Counted from the first letter of the stretch, positions 42,865 through 53,310 are shown. The stretch: 64,000 nt of DNA from an uncultured Pelagibacteraceae bacterium (GCA_902515985.1 CABXWY010000003.1:85735-149734); one strand, 5' to 3'. Numbers and translations: made by a program. Notes: generated by a model from the sequence alone, not told the origin.

Positions 42865-43384
42865 TTTTAATAATTTTTAAAACTTTTTTAAATTTTTTTT
42901 GATCTATTGGTCCAATTATTTTTTTTACAATTTCCTTTTGTTTATTCAAAATAAAACTTTCGGGAACTCCATATGCCCCAATTTCTATAGATGCTGTTCC
43001 ATCCTTATCATTTAAAATATATGCATATGGATTTCCAAATTCATCAAGAAATTTTACTGCATTATTTTTTTTATCTTTATAATTAATCCCAATTATTTTT
43101 ACTGAAGAACTTTTTTTTATTTCCTTTAAATATATATGTTCATCTCTACATGGCAGGCACCATGATGACCAAATATTTACAAGATAATAATTGCTATCGA
43201 TTAAAATGTCTTCGAATGATGTTTTTTTATTTGTAAAAAAATCATGAAGTATTAAATTTGGAAATTTTTGTATGCCTGAATTTTCAGTTGTATATAAATG
43301 TTTTTGTTTTAATCCATAATAAAAAATAAAAAATGAAAATACAAAAAAAATTATTATAAAAATTTTTAAATACTTATTTTTCAT
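42854..43384 (-). CDS. ccmG: thiol:disulfide interchange protein CcmG/DsbE
   Basis: 176 aa; NIWSSWCLPCRDEH thioredoxin-like CxxC, GVPESFIL. Confidence 0.92.
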   Translation of the reverse strand: MKNKYLKIFIIIFFVFSFFIFYYGLKQKHLYTTENSGIQKFPNLILHDFFTNKKTSFEDILIDSNYYLVNIWSSWCLPCRDEHIYLKEIKKSSSVKIIGINYKDKKNNAVKFLDEFGNPYAYILNDKDGTASIEIGAYGVPESFILNKQKEIVKKIIGPIDQKKFKKVLKIIKNEN

Positions 43385-45257
43385 TCTTTTTTAAAATATT
43401 AATAATGCCACCTAAAGATATAAGAATAGCTGAAATCCATATCCAAATCATAAATGGCTTTTCTTGATATCTTACATTTAAATAGTCATTTTCTTTAACC
43501 AAATTAACAACCAAGAATCTATCTCTAAAAATATCTGTCTTTATAGCTGCCTCACTTGTAATAGTTTCTGGTTTGTCATAAATTCGGATTTCTGGCTTAA
43601 GTAATAATTCTATTTTATCTTTATCTTCAATTTTAAAATGTGCAATTAACTTGAGAAAATTTGCCTCTTTAGTGTTTTCAAGTCTTTGTAATTTTATACT
43701 TTTATCAAAAAATTTAATTTCATCTCCGACTCTCATATTTGAAGTAACTTCATTAGAAAAAATACTGTTCAAAAGTATACTTAAAACTAACAAACTAAAC
43801 CCAAAGTGTGAAATCATTTGAGAATAATTTTTGTAATTTCTTTTCGCAAAATCTTTAATGGTTATAAAAAAAAGATAAAAACTAACAGCTAATAATATTG
43901 TTATGTTTAGAGTAACATTGCTATAAAACTTGAATACAAAAATTGCAATCACAATACTTAAAATAAATAAGAATATTAAATTCAATTTATTAGATAATTT
44001 ATTATTTTTTATCCATTTAAGATTTGGACCAATTGACATAAAAATTAAAAAGGGGATCAAAAAAGGAATGATAAGCTTATTAAAAAAAGGCGGACCTACG
44101 GAAATTTTTTCATTAGACAGTACCTCTAGAAAAATTGGATAGATTGTACCAATTAAAATTACAGATAAAAAATACATTACAAACCAATTGTTCAAAATAA
44201 TTGAAAAATCTTTAGAGTAAAAATTTAAATTTTTATTATTTGTTTCAAATTTGTCCTCGTAAATAAAAAAAATTAATATTGATAAAAAAATCAAGAAAAA
44301 TAAAAAGAATAGTATATACAATCCTCTTTCTGGATCATTGGCAAAAGTATGTATTGAGTTTAATATTCCAGATCGTACTAAAAAAGTTCCACAAATACCT
44401 AGTGTAAAGGTTATAATAGAAAGAATTACAGTCCAAGAATGTAAAATTGATCTTTTTTCTAAAACTAAAATACAATGAACAAGTGCTGTCAGACTAAGCC
44501 AAGGCATTAATGAAATATTTTCAACTGGATCCCAAAACCAAAAGCCACCCCAGCCCAATTCATAGTAAGCCCAAATAGATCCCAGTAAAATACCTAAAGT
44601 GAGGAAAGTCCATGATATATAAACCCAACTCTTAATATCTTTAGCCCACAAATTATTTATATTACCTTTCATCAAAGCTGCCAAAGATGAGGAAAAAACA
44701 ATAGAAGTACTTACATATCCCAAATAAAGGATAGGTGGATGAATTGCTAATAAAGGATCTTGTAAAATTGGATTTAAGCCCATCCCTTCATCTGGAACAG
44801 GAAAAATTATATTGAAAGGATTAGAGGCTTTTAATAAAAAAAATAGAAAACCCATAATTATAAGTTCCTGAAAAATTATTGTTAATAATCTTTCATCTGA
44901 TGGTCTATTTTTAGATTTTAAAAAATAGAAAAAAGCACAAAATGTTAAAATTAAAAGCCATAGCAACAAACTTCCTTCATGATTTCCCCATGTTCCAGAT
45001 ATTTTATAAAATAAGGGTTTTGAAATATGGGAATTATTTAAAACAGTTTCATTACTAAACTCAGAATTAATAAACAAAATTACAAGACTAAAAAAACTTA
45101 ATAGGGTGAAAAAAAATTTAAAAAATAATAATTCATTTAAATTCCTTTTAAAAAAAGAATTTTTATTATTTAAAACTAATATAGAAGTGAAAAATATTAT
45201 TGATGATAGGATTAAACAAAAAAAAAGAGCAAAGTTACCAATATAATTTAAAATCAA
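43374..45257 (-). CDS. ccmF: heme lyase CcmF
   Basis: 627 aa; GTWGNHEGSLLLWL, WGGFWFWDPVENISLMPWL. Confidence 0.95.
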   Translation of the reverse strand: MILNYIGNFALFFCLILSSIIFFTSILVLNNKNSFFKRNLNELLFFKFFFTLLSFFSLVILFINSEFSNETVLNNSHISKPLFYKISGTWGNHEGSLLLWLLILTFCAFFYFLKSKNRPSDERLLTIIFQELIIMGFLFFLLKASNPFNIIFPVPDEGMGLNPILQDPLLAIHPPILYLGYVSTSIVFSSSLAALMKGNINNLWAKDIKSWVYISWTFLTLGILLGSIWAYYELGWGGFWFWDPVENISLMPWLSLTALVHCILVLEKRSILHSWTVILSIITFTLGICGTFLVRSGILNSIHTFANDPERGLYILFFLFFLIFLSILIFFIYEDKFETNNKNLNFYSKDFSIILNNWFVMYFLSVILIGTIYPIFLEVLSNEKISVGPPFFNKLIIPFLIPFLIFMSIGPNLKWIKNNKLSNKLNLIFLFILSIVIAIFVFKFYSNVTLNITILLAVSFYLFFITIKDFAKRNYKNYSQMISHFGFSLLVLSILLNSIFSNEVTSNMRVGDEIKFFDKSIKLQRLENTKEANFLKLIAHFKIEDKDKIELLLKPEIRIYDKPETITSEAAIKTDIFRDRFLVVNLVKENDYLNVRYQEKPFMIWIWISAILISLGGIINILKKNEK

Positions 45258-45258
45258 T

Positions 45259-45684
45259 TTAGTTTTCTCCTAAACTAGCTTTTACCTCTGGAGGCATATA
45301 ATTCTCATCATGTTTTGCTAATATTTTTTCTGCTTCAAAAAAACTTTTATCTTTTAAAACACCTTCGGCTACAACACCTTTATTTTCTTGAAAAAGATTT
45401 GGAATTATTCCAGAGTAAACAACATTAATTTCGTTTTTAAAATCAGTAATAATAAAATTTATTTTATCAGAATTTATTTTTATAGATTGATCTTTAACCA
45501 TTCCTCCAACTCTTATTTTTTCTGCAGTTGCTTCATTTAAATTTTTAATATCTGTTGGAGAGAGAAAGTAAACTACATTCTCTTCCAATGATTTTAAAAC
45601 TAAAAATATGATTAATATTGCTGATAAGATTGATAAAAATAAAAATAGCGCTCTTAACTTAACTTTTTTATTATACATGTTCAA
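45259..45684 (-). CDS. ccmE: heme chaperone CcmE
   Basis: 141 aa; [38 protein letters not shown] with heme-binding His. Confidence 0.95.
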   Translation of the reverse strand: MNMYNKKVKLRALFLFLSILSAILIIFLVLKSLEENVVYFLSPTDIKNLNEATAEKIRVGGMVKDQSIKINSDKINFIITDFKNEINVVYSGIIPNLFQENKGVVAEGVLKDKSFFEAEKILAKHDENYMPPEVKASLGEN

Positions 45685-45687
45685 AAG

Positions 45688-45921
45688 TTAAATCTTAGAA
45701 AATGTCTCTGTTGCTATAATTTCTTTGTAGATTTTTTGTTTTTTAGCTTCTTGTATTTGATCAGAGTTTAATTCACCGAATTTAACGTAAAATTTATTTT
45801 GCTCTCTTATAAGCTGAGCTTTTGTTACTAAGTACAATCCTGCAAAACAAATGAGTGTAAATAAAAATGAAGATAAGACATATACGCCATACCCATTCAT
45901 ATAAATAAAATTTAAAGTCAT
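45688..45921 (-). CDS. ccmD: heme exporter protein CcmD
   Basis: 77 aa single TM protein between ccmC and ccmE. Confidence 0.8.
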   Translation of the reverse strand: MTLNFIYMNGYGVYVLSSFLFTLICFAGLYLVTKAQLIREQNKFYVKFGELNSDQIQEAKKQKIYKEIIATETFSKI

Positions 45922-46619
45922 AATCTATCTAAGCCTTTATTTTTAATTTTTATCAATTCTGTATTATATTTCATTAAAAAAATAAGCAATGAAAATAGGG
46001 CAAATGCCGCAGTCATAATCACTAGAGGAATAAGCATCGACGAATGGATTGTGGTTTTTGCCAGTATATTTACCGATGATGGTTGATGCAATGTGGACCA
46101 CCAGTCAACTGAAAATTTTATAATTGGAATATTTATAACTCCTAAAATTGCAATTATAGATGTAACTTTATAAACATAATCTTTGTTTTCAAAAATTCTC
46201 CATGCGATTAAATACATTAAATAGAAAATACAAAGAATTAACATAGATGTAATCCTCGCATCCCAAGCCCACCATGTTCCCCATGTAGGTTTGCCCCAGA
46301 TAGATCCAGTGACCAAAGCAATTAAACTAAATACAAATCCAGACGGTGCTAAACTCTTTGCAATTAAAAAGAAAAATTTATTCTTAAAAATAAATACCAT
46401 AACTGAAAGTAAAGCCATCAATGAAAAAATTCCTAACGATATCCATGCAGACGGTACATGAACATACATAATTCTTACAGAGTCACCTTGTAAATAATCT
46501 TCAGGAGATAGTACAAGAGCCTCTAATAATCCAAGAATTAAAATAATTAAAAATAAAAATAAAACTATTCTTTGGCTTTTTTGGACAAAGCTAAATTCAT
46601 ATTTTTTAATAAAATTCAT
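45918..46619 (-). CDS. ccmC: heme exporter protein CcmC
   Basis: 233 aa; MYVHVPSAWISL, WGKPTWGTWWAWDARITSMLI, STLHQPSS. Confidence 0.95.
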   Translation of the reverse strand: MNFIKKYEFSFVQKSQRIVLFLFLIILILGLLEALVLSPEDYLQGDSVRIMYVHVPSAWISLGIFSLMALLSVMVFIFKNKFFFLIAKSLAPSGFVFSLIALVTGSIWGKPTWGTWWAWDARITSMLILCIFYLMYLIAWRIFENKDYVYKVTSIIAILGVINIPIIKFSVDWWSTLHQPSSVNILAKTTIHSSMLIPLVIMTAAFALFSLLIFLMKYNTELIKIKNKGLDRL

Positions 46620-46668
46620 AGGAATATTTATATTTAAATAAAAGGTTTTTTAAAGTGAGATAAACGGT

Positions 46669-46760
46669 CTTGATCTGATCAAGAATGTGAGGGAGATAAT
46701 CTTAAGGGAAACGTTTACACTCTTGATCAGAATATATATGCTAAAAATACATATTCTATG
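46669..46760. other. hairpin-rich intergenic element, possible structured RNA or leader of ccmC
   Basis: Perfect 10-bp inverted repeat CTGATCAAGA (46675-46684)/TCTTGATCAG (46721-46730), plus AT-rich hairpin AGAATAT..ATATTCT just beyond. Confidence 0.45.
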
Positions 46761-46799
46761 TGACCAACATTTGTGCCAATTGTGTTAGAAAAAAGATGT

Positions 46800-47120
46800 T
46801 TAATTAGACTGTTTAAAGTAACCTGATCCCTTTTTACCTGAAAAAATCTCGTTAATTAGAGGATGCTTTATTGGCTCCTCAGAATCATCAAATAATAAAT
46901 TTTGTTCAGATACATAAGCCTCGTAAGTTAAATCCTCATTTTCTGCAAGAAGGTGATAAAAAGGTTGATCTTTTCTAGGTCTAACATTTTTAGGAATGGA
47001 CTGATACCATTCTTCAGAATTATTAAATTTAAAATCTACATCGTAGATAACACCTCTAAAATCAAAGTGTTTATGTTTAACAACGTCCCCAATTGAAAAT
47101 TTAGCTTTTTGGATTGTCAT
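46800..47120 (-). CDS. hspQ: heat shock protein HspQ / hemimethylated DNA-binding family
   Basis: 106 aa; FSIGDVVKHKHFDFRGVIYDVD, RPRKDQPFYHLLAE. Confidence 0.9.
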   Translation of the reverse strand: MTIQKAKFSIGDVVKHKHFDFRGVIYDVDFKFNNSEEWYQSIPKNVRPRKDQPFYHLLAENEDLTYEAYVSEQNLLFDDSEEPIKHPLINEIFSGKKGSGYFKQSN

Positions 47121-47198
47121 AAATATAAATATGAAGATTTAAATTAAAAAATCAATAAAAAAAATATTATTAATTTTTAAATCTGTTAATATCTTTAT

Positions 47199-47750
47199 GT
47201 GAATAAATCTTTCTACAAATTTGTCACAGATTTTGGACCATTATTAGTATTCTTTACTTTTTATTACAAAAATGAAAAAAATTTAGAGATTGCAATTCCC
47301 CCATTTATATTAGCAACATTGATAGCATTAATAATTGTTTGGAAAATAGAGAAAAAAATTCCTATGGTTCCTTTGTTAGGAGGAATTTTAATTACTTTAT
47401 TTGGGGGGTTAACGATTTATTTTAAAAATCCCATTTTTATTTATATAAAACCTACAATTATTAATATTTTATTTGCTCTGGGCTTAATATTTGGAAGATT
47501 CTTTACAGAGGAACCAGTCTTAAAAAAACTTTTAGGAAACGCATTAAAACTTCAAGATGAGGGTTGGAAAATTTTAAATAAAAGATGGGCTTTATTTTTT
47601 TTTGGTTTGGCAATTTTAAATGAGATTATTTGGAGAACTCAGTCAGAGGAATTTTGGGTAAATTTTAAAGTATGGGGTATGCTACCAATAACTTTTATTT
47701 TCACAGCATTTCAGTTTAATATTATAAATAAATATAAAATAGATGAATAG
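47199..47750 (+). CDS. YciB/IspZ-family inner membrane septation protein
   Basis: 183 aa; DFGPLLVFF, KPTIINILFALGLIFG, WKILNKRWALFFFGLAILNEIIWR; GTG start. Confidence 0.9.
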   Translation: MNKSFYKFVTDFGPLLVFFTFYYKNEKNLEIAIPPFILATLIALIIVWKIEKKIPMVPLLGGILITLFGGLTIYFKNPIFIYIKPTIINILFALGLIFGRFFTEEPVLKKLLGNALKLQDEGWKILNKRWALFFFGLAILNEIIWRTQSEEFWVNFKVWGMLPITFIFTAFQFNIINKYKIDE

Positions 47751-48081
47751 AAATTTAAAATTAATTATCAACAATACTATTAAAAAAGATAAGAATTATT
47801 TTTTTGAAAAAAATGAACTGAAATCGATTTTAAACTTATATGCTAAGATGGTTTCAAACGGGTCTTGGAAAGATTACGGTCTATCAATTTCAAGTAAACA
47901 AGTTATATTTAGTGTTTTTAAAAATGCTGCGGAAAATGCAGTGTATAATATTTGTAAGAAATTTAAGCCTCTAAGTCAAAACTTAAAATATTCAATTACG
48001 GACTCGAATGGTAAAATCTTAAATAACTCATCAAATTTGGAAAACCTGATTTTGAAAACAAATTGGAAAAAAATTAAATAA
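47743..48081 (+). CDS. DUF2794 family protein
   Basis: 112 aa; FFEKNELKSILNLYAKMVSNGSWKDYGL and VFSVFKNAAENAVYNI resemble DUF2794. Confidence 0.7.
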   Translation: MNRNLKLIINNTIKKDKNYFFEKNELKSILNLYAKMVSNGSWKDYGLSISSKQVIFSVFKNAAENAVYNICKKFKPLSQNLKYSITDSNGKILNNSSNLENLILKTNWKKIK

Positions 48082-48086
48082 GGAAC

Positions 48087-48842
48087 TTATCTTCTTTGTC
48101 CAAATAGTCTTAGAAGCATTATAAACAAATTTATAAAGTCTAGATATAAAGTTAGTGCACCCATCACAGCTTTTTTACCTATAACTTCACCACTATCTGA
48201 TGCTGCATACATATTTTTTATTTTTTGAGTGTCATATGCAGTTAAGCCTACAAAAATTAAAACTCCTAATATAGATACTATAAAGTACATCATTGCAGAT
48301 TTAAGGAATATATTCACAAGTGAAGCGATTATTATCCCTATTAAACCCATCATTAAAAATGAGCCAAGCTTAGTTAAATCTCTTTTTGTTGTATATCCAT
48401 AAATGCTCATTGCTCCAAATGTTGCAGAAGTAATAAAGAAAACCCTAGCAACACTTACTCCAGTATAAACTAATAATATCCAGGATAACGATAACCCCAT
48501 TAAAGCTGCAAAGATCCAAAATACTGTTTGTGCTTTAGCGGCACTCATTTTATTTATCCCAAAACTCATATAGAAAACAACTCCTAAAGGAGCCAACATA
48601 ACAACCCATTTAAGTCCTGAAAAAAATAGTGCATTTCCAATGTTGGTAAACCCAGTAATGGCACCATTGGGATCAGTAACTACTGAAGCTTTAAATGATA
48701 ATAATGCAATTATGCCAGTCAATAATACTCCAGTTGCCATGTAGTTGTAAATTTTTAGCATGTAGGATCTTAATCCCTCATCCCAAACTACTGTTTTTTT
48801 TGTAGCTGTTGCTTGAAAAATGTTTTGTTTATTAAAAACCAT
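48087..48842 (-). CDS. Bax inhibitor-1/YccA family membrane protein
   Basis: 251 aa; multi-TM; GLTAYDTQKIKNMY, ALTLYLDFINLFIMLLRLFG. Confidence 0.92.
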   Translation of the reverse strand: MVFNKQNIFQATATKKTVVWDEGLRSYMLKIYNYMATGVLLTGIIALLSFKASVVTDPNGAITGFTNIGNALFFSGLKWVVMLAPLGVVFYMSFGINKMSAAKAQTVFWIFAALMGLSLSWILLVYTGVSVARVFFITSATFGAMSIYGYTTKRDLTKLGSFLMMGLIGIIIASLVNIFLKSAMMYFIVSILGVLIFVGLTAYDTQKIKNMYAASDSGEVIGKKAVMGALTLYLDFINLFIMLLRLFGQRR

Positions 48843-48904
48843 ATAAGTATATATAGTAATTTTTTAAAATAATTTCAAGAAGTCATAATAAATGTAAACT
48901 TTTT

Positions 48905-49942
48905 ATGAATTACAAAAAGCTAGGAAATACTGACTTAAAAGTTAGCACAATATGTCTCGGTACGATGACTTGGGGTGAACAAAATTCTCAAGATGAGGGT
49001 TTTCAACAAATGGACTATGCAATTGACCAAGGAGTAAATTTTTGGGATACAGCAGAATTATATTCAATTCCCCCAAAAGCTAAAACTTTTGGACATACTG
49101 AGATTATTATAGGAAACTGGTTTAAAAATACCAAGAAAAGAAATGAGGTAATTTTAGCTACTAAAGTTTGTGGTCCGATGAGATCCTATGTGAGAGGTGG
49201 TGGAAACCAATATGGCAAAAAAAATTTGACAGAAGCTCTTGATGGAAGTTTAAAAAGACTTCAGACAGATTACATTGATTTATATCAATTACACTGGCCT
49301 GAAAGAAATACTAATATGTTTGGTAGACTTGGTTATGAACATTCAACTGATGAGCATTGGAATAAATTTGAGGATATATTAGAAAATTTAAACAGTTTTA
49401 TTAAATCTGGAAAAATTAGATATATTGGACTTTCAAATGAAACTCCATGGGGTGTTAGAAAATTTCTTGAAATATCAAAAGAAAAAAAACTACCTAGAAT
49501 GATGTCAGTACAAAACCCATATAATCTGCTTAATAGATCGTATGAAGTTGGGTTGGCTGAAATTTCTGTTAGGGACAAAATAGGCCTTCTAGCTTACTCC
49601 CCTTTAGCAATTGGTCATTTAACAGGAAAATATAGAAATAAAAAAACACCTAAAAAATCTCGTTTAGATCATGACGAGAATTTTTGGACAAGATATAACA
49701 AGCCTAATAGAGAAAATGCTGTTGATGCTTATTATCAAATCTCAAAGGATTATAATTTGGATATGGCTCAAATGTCACTTAAATTTTGTGAGATACAGCC
49801 ATTTGTGACAAGTGTTATAATTGGAGCTACAACTATGCAGCAGTTGAAAACTAATATAGAAAGTGTAAATGTTAAATTTAGTAAGGAAATTATAAAAAGT
49901 ATAAATGAGATTCAAAAAATATATCCAAACCCATGTCCATAA
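48905..49942 (+). CDS. aldo/keto reductase
   Basis: 345 aa; FWDTAELYS, YIDLYQLHWPERN, VIIGATTMQQL. Confidence 0.92.
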   Translation: MNYKKLGNTDLKVSTICLGTMTWGEQNSQDEGFQQMDYAIDQGVNFWDTAELYSIPPKAKTFGHTEIIIGNWFKNTKKRNEVILATKVCGPMRSYVRGGGNQYGKKNLTEALDGSLKRLQTDYIDLYQLHWPERNTNMFGRLGYEHSTDEHWNKFEDILENLNSFIKSGKIRYIGLSNETPWGVRKFLEISKEKKLPRMMSVQNPYNLLNRSYEVGLAEISVRDKIGLLAYSPLAIGHLTGKYRNKKTPKKSRLDHDENFWTRYNKPNRENAVDAYYQISKDYNLDMAQMSLKFCEIQPFVTSVIIGATTMQQLKTNIESVNVKFSKEIIKSINEIQKIYPNPCP

Positions 49943-50439
49943 TTAACAGGTTTTTCATTATTCTAATCTTAATATTATTTCCGTTTAGTTTAATTGCTGA
50001 AGAGGTTAAAAAAATTGGCAAATTTAAAGATTGGGAGACTATGGTTTTGACTAAATCTGATGGTATTGTGTGTTTTGCTCAGTCAAAACCTGTACTTCAG
50101 TCACCAAAAACTAATAAAAGAGAATCTAGATTATTTGTATCTTTCAGGCCAAACGAAAAGATTAAAGATGAAATTAGCACTACTGCGGGATATGAGTTTA
50201 ATAAACAAAATTCAATTACAGCAAAATCAGGAAAATTCAGATACAAATTTGATATTTCTCAACAAAATTTTGCTTGGATTGCTGATAATAAAGTTGAAGG
50301 AAAAATGATTAAAACTATGAAAAAAGGGTCAAGATTAATGATTTCTGGATATAACTCGTCTGGTTCACAAACAATTGATCATTATTCGTTACTGGGTTTT
50401 ACAAAAGCTTATAATGAAGCAAAAAAAAGTTGTAGCTAA
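49933..50439 (+). CDS. invasion-associated locus B (IalB) family secreted protein
   Basis: 168 aa; signal peptide; KFKDWETMVL..., SYxLxGFTKAYNEAKKSC C-terminus typical of IalB family. Confidence 0.72.
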   Translation: MSIINRFFIILILILFPFSLIAEEVKKIGKFKDWETMVLTKSDGIVCFAQSKPVLQSPKTNKRESRLFVSFRPNEKIKDEISTTAGYEFNKQNSITAKSGKFRYKFDISQQNFAWIADNKVEGKMIKTMKKGSRLMISGYNSSGSQTIDHYSLLGFTKAYNEAKKSCS

Positions 50440-51622
50440 AAAAAAAGAAAATAAAAAAATTGTGCTAGCCTATTCTGGTGGCCTTGATACATCAATAATT
50501 TTAAAATGGCTTCAGGAAAATTATAATGCAGAAATAATAGCTTATACTGCAGATATAGGGCAAAAAATAAATAAATTGAAAATAATCAAGAATGCAAAAA
50601 AACTTGGTGTAAAAAAAATAATAATTAATGACCTCAAAGATACATTTGTGAAAGATTATGTTTATCCAATGATAAGAGGGCACGCTTTATACGAGGGTTC
50701 TTATTTACTTGGTACCTCAATTGCACGACCTTTAATCGCCAAAGATCAAATAAAAATTGCAAAAAAATTTAATGCTTATGCAGTTTCACATGGATCAACT
50801 GGAAAAGGAAATGATCAAGTGAGATTTGAATTGGGTTACTATTATTTTGATCCAAGAATTAAAATCATTGCTCCTTGGAGAATTTGGAATTTAAAATCAA
50901 GAACAGATTTAATTAAATATGCAAAGAAGCATAATATACCTATTCCAAAAGATAAAAAAGGCGCCCCACCATTTTCTGTTGATGATAATTTATTTCATAC
51001 ATCAACTGAGGGAAAGGTTTTAGAAAATCCTAAAAATCCAGCTCCTGAATTTATTTTTCAAAGAACAGTTTCGCCAGAAAAATCCCCTAATAAACCTACT
51101 TTTATAACAATAGGATTTAAAAATAGTGATCCAGTAAGTGTTAATGGTAAAAAATTATCACCTTCAAAACTTTTGGAAAAACTAAATTCATTTGCTGGAA
51201 AAAATGGGATTGGAAGAATCGATTTAGTTGAAAATAGATTTATTGGGATAAAATCGAGAGGTGTTTATGAAACACCAGGTGGTACATTGCTTATCAACGC
51301 TCATAGAGCTATTGAGTCAGTAACTTTAGACAAAGAGACAATGCACAGAAAAGATGAAATAGTGTCAAAATATGCAGAATTAATATACAATGGTTACTGG
51401 TATTCAAAGGCAAGATTTAAACTTCAAAAAATTATTGATGCAAACAGAAAAAAAGTAAATGGGTCAATTAAATTAAAACTTTACAAAGGAAATATAATTT
51501 TACAATCAAGACAAACAAAAAATAAGTCTTATTCAATGGAAAAAGTTTCATTCGAAGAAAATAGATTTTTTAATAAATCTAGAGTAGAAAGATTTATTAA
51601 GTTTCACAAGAAAAAGCTTTAA
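50414..51622 (+). CDS. argG: argininosuccinate synthase
   Basis: LAYSGGLDTSIILKWL, SHGSTGKGNDQVRFE; start reassigned from 50375 to internal ATG at 50414 (MKQKKVVAKKK). Confidence 0.94.
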   Translation: MKQKKVVAKKKENKKIVLAYSGGLDTSIILKWLQENYNAEIIAYTADIGQKINKLKIIKNAKKLGVKKIIINDLKDTFVKDYVYPMIRGHALYEGSYLLGTSIARPLIAKDQIKIAKKFNAYAVSHGSTGKGNDQVRFELGYYYFDPRIKIIAPWRIWNLKSRTDLIKYAKKHNIPIPKDKKGAPPFSVDDNLFHTSTEGKVLENPKNPAPEFIFQRTVSPEKSPNKPTFITIGFKNSDPVSVNGKKLSPSKLLEKLNSFAGKNGIGRIDLVENRFIGIKSRGVYETPGGTLLINAHRAIESVTLDKETMHRKDEIVSKYAELIYNGYWYSKARFKLQKIIDANRKKVNGSIKLKLYKGNIILQSRQTKNKSYSMEKVSFEENRFFNKSRVERFIKFHKKKL

Positions 51623-51623
51623 T

Positions 51624-52448
51624 TTAATTTTTAATTTTTATTTTATAATAAAATTTACCAAAAATTCTTTTATATATTGGCATACTATTTGAAACTTCTC
51701 CCTGATTATTCTTTCGATTTTTCCACATAGTAGTTCTAAATTGATTGTCAAAATCTTCGTGAATTTCCTCTTTGGGTCTTCCATTAGAATAATAATATAA
51801 AGCAAGTGACTTTCTACTTTTGCTTTCTGGACAATTTAAGGGATTTGGATGTCCATGGTAGCTAAAATAAGTAGTATTAAAAATAACCATCCTATTAAAT
51901 ATTGGAAGAATTTTAACCTCACAATTTTGCATTTTTCTATCCCATAGTTCTAAATGACCTCCATAACTCTCATGCCATTCTTTATTAAGGTAAATTAAAG
52001 CATTTATTCGCCTAGATAGTTTGAATTTAGGATGATAATTAAAATCTGCATGTACTTTTAAAAAGCCTCCTCTTTTAATCTCATGAACACCACCACCAAT
52101 AAAATAGGGATCGGGTACTAAGCTTTCATTTATTCCTGTAATATTTTGAACAAAATTTACAAATCTAAAAGAATTTAAAAAGTTAAGAAATTCATTAAGC
52201 GAAGGTATCGTGTCTAATGCAAGCGGAGAAGAAGTAGAAATTTTTTTTTCATTTTTACCGTCTTCGCTATAAAACTTATTTTTATCTTTAGTATTTGGCC
52301 AATCTGAAAGAATATTATTTAAAATTTCTTCATTAAAAAAATTATCAAAATAAATATGTGGAAAAGGTTTGGCATTAATATACTTCTTTCTACTAGATTC
52401 TGCCAAAGAATTTAAATCTTGATATTCATCTTTTAAAAGATGTTTCAT
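51624..52448 (-). CDS. 2-oxoglutarate/Fe(II) oxygenase family protein
   Basis: 274 aa; GGFLKVHADFNYH (HxD), FNTTYFSYHGHPNPLNCPESKSRKSLALYYY. Confidence 0.78.
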   Translation of the reverse strand: MKHLLKDEYQDLNSLAESSRKKYINAKPFPHIYFDNFFNEEILNNILSDWPNTKDKNKFYSEDGKNEKKISTSSPLALDTIPSLNEFLNFLNSFRFVNFVQNITGINESLVPDPYFIGGGVHEIKRGGFLKVHADFNYHPKFKLSRRINALIYLNKEWHESYGGHLELWDRKMQNCEVKILPIFNRMVIFNTTYFSYHGHPNPLNCPESKSRKSLALYYYSNGRPKEEIHEDFDNQFRTTMWKNRKNNQGEVSNSMPIYKRIFGKFYYKIKIKN

Positions 52449-52461
52449 ATTTTAATTTATA

Positions 52462-53304
52462 TTAAATAGATTTTTTAAAACACTCAACAGTATTTTTTAA
52501 CAAGCAGGCTATTGTCATAGGTCCTACTCCACCGGGTACAGGAGTTAAAGCTTTAGCATGTTTCGAGACTTCTCTAAAATCTACATCTCCCACAATTCCT
52601 TTTTCTGTTTTATTTATTCCTACATCAATAACTATTGCATCTTTTTTAACCCAATCCCCTTTTATTAACTCTGGTATCCCGACCGCGGCAACGATAATGT
52701 CGCCCTTTACGCACTCATTTTTAAGATCTTTTGTTTTTGAATGCGTTATTGTAACTGTGCAATTTTCTTTTAAAAGTAATTGAGTCATTGGTTTACCATT
52801 TAAATTTGATCTTCCTACCAAAACAGCCTTTTTTCCATTTAGGTTTGGTTCTATTTTTTTAATTAAAAGATAGCATCCCAATGGTGTACAAGGAACCGAG
52901 CTATCGTATCCAGATGAGAGGTTTCCAACATTTACTGGGTGAAAACCATCAACATCTTTTTGAGGAAGTATAGCTTCTATAACTTTTTTTTTATTTATGT
53001 GCTTTGGTAAAGGTAACTGAACCAAAATTCCAGATACTGTATCATCTTGATTTAGCTCATGGATTTTATTTAATATAGTTATCTCTTCGACACTGTCAGG
53101 GTATTTAATTACTTCAGAGTTTAATCCAACTTCTTTTGCTGATTTTTCTTTATTTCTTACATAAATTTGGCTTGGGGTAAGATCTCCAATTAAAATTACT
53201 GTAAGTCCTGGAACCTTATTGTATTTAGCTTTAAGTTCAGAGACTTCTTTTTTTAATTCTTCTCTCAAACTTGCAGCTTCTTTTTTTCCGTCTATTAAAA
53301 TCAT
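52462..53304 (-). CDS. folD: bifunctional methylenetetrahydrofolate dehydrogenase/cyclohydrolase
   Basis: 280 aa; VQLPLPKHINKKKVIEAI, PKDVDGFHPVNVG, PVPGGVGPMTIA. Confidence 0.96.
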   Translation of the reverse strand: MILIDGKKEAASLREELKKEVSELKAKYNKVPGLTVILIGDLTPSQIYVRNKEKSAKEVGLNSEVIKYPDSVEEITILNKIHELNQDDTVSGILVQLPLPKHINKKKVIEAILPQKDVDGFHPVNVGNLSSGYDSSVPCTPLGCYLLIKKIEPNLNGKKAVLVGRSNLNGKPMTQLLLKENCTVTITHSKTKDLKNECVKGDIIVAAVGIPELIKGDWVKKDAIVIDVGINKTEKGIVGDVDFREVSKHAKALTPVPGGVGPMTIACLLKNTVECFKKSI

Positions 53305-53310
53305 AATTAG

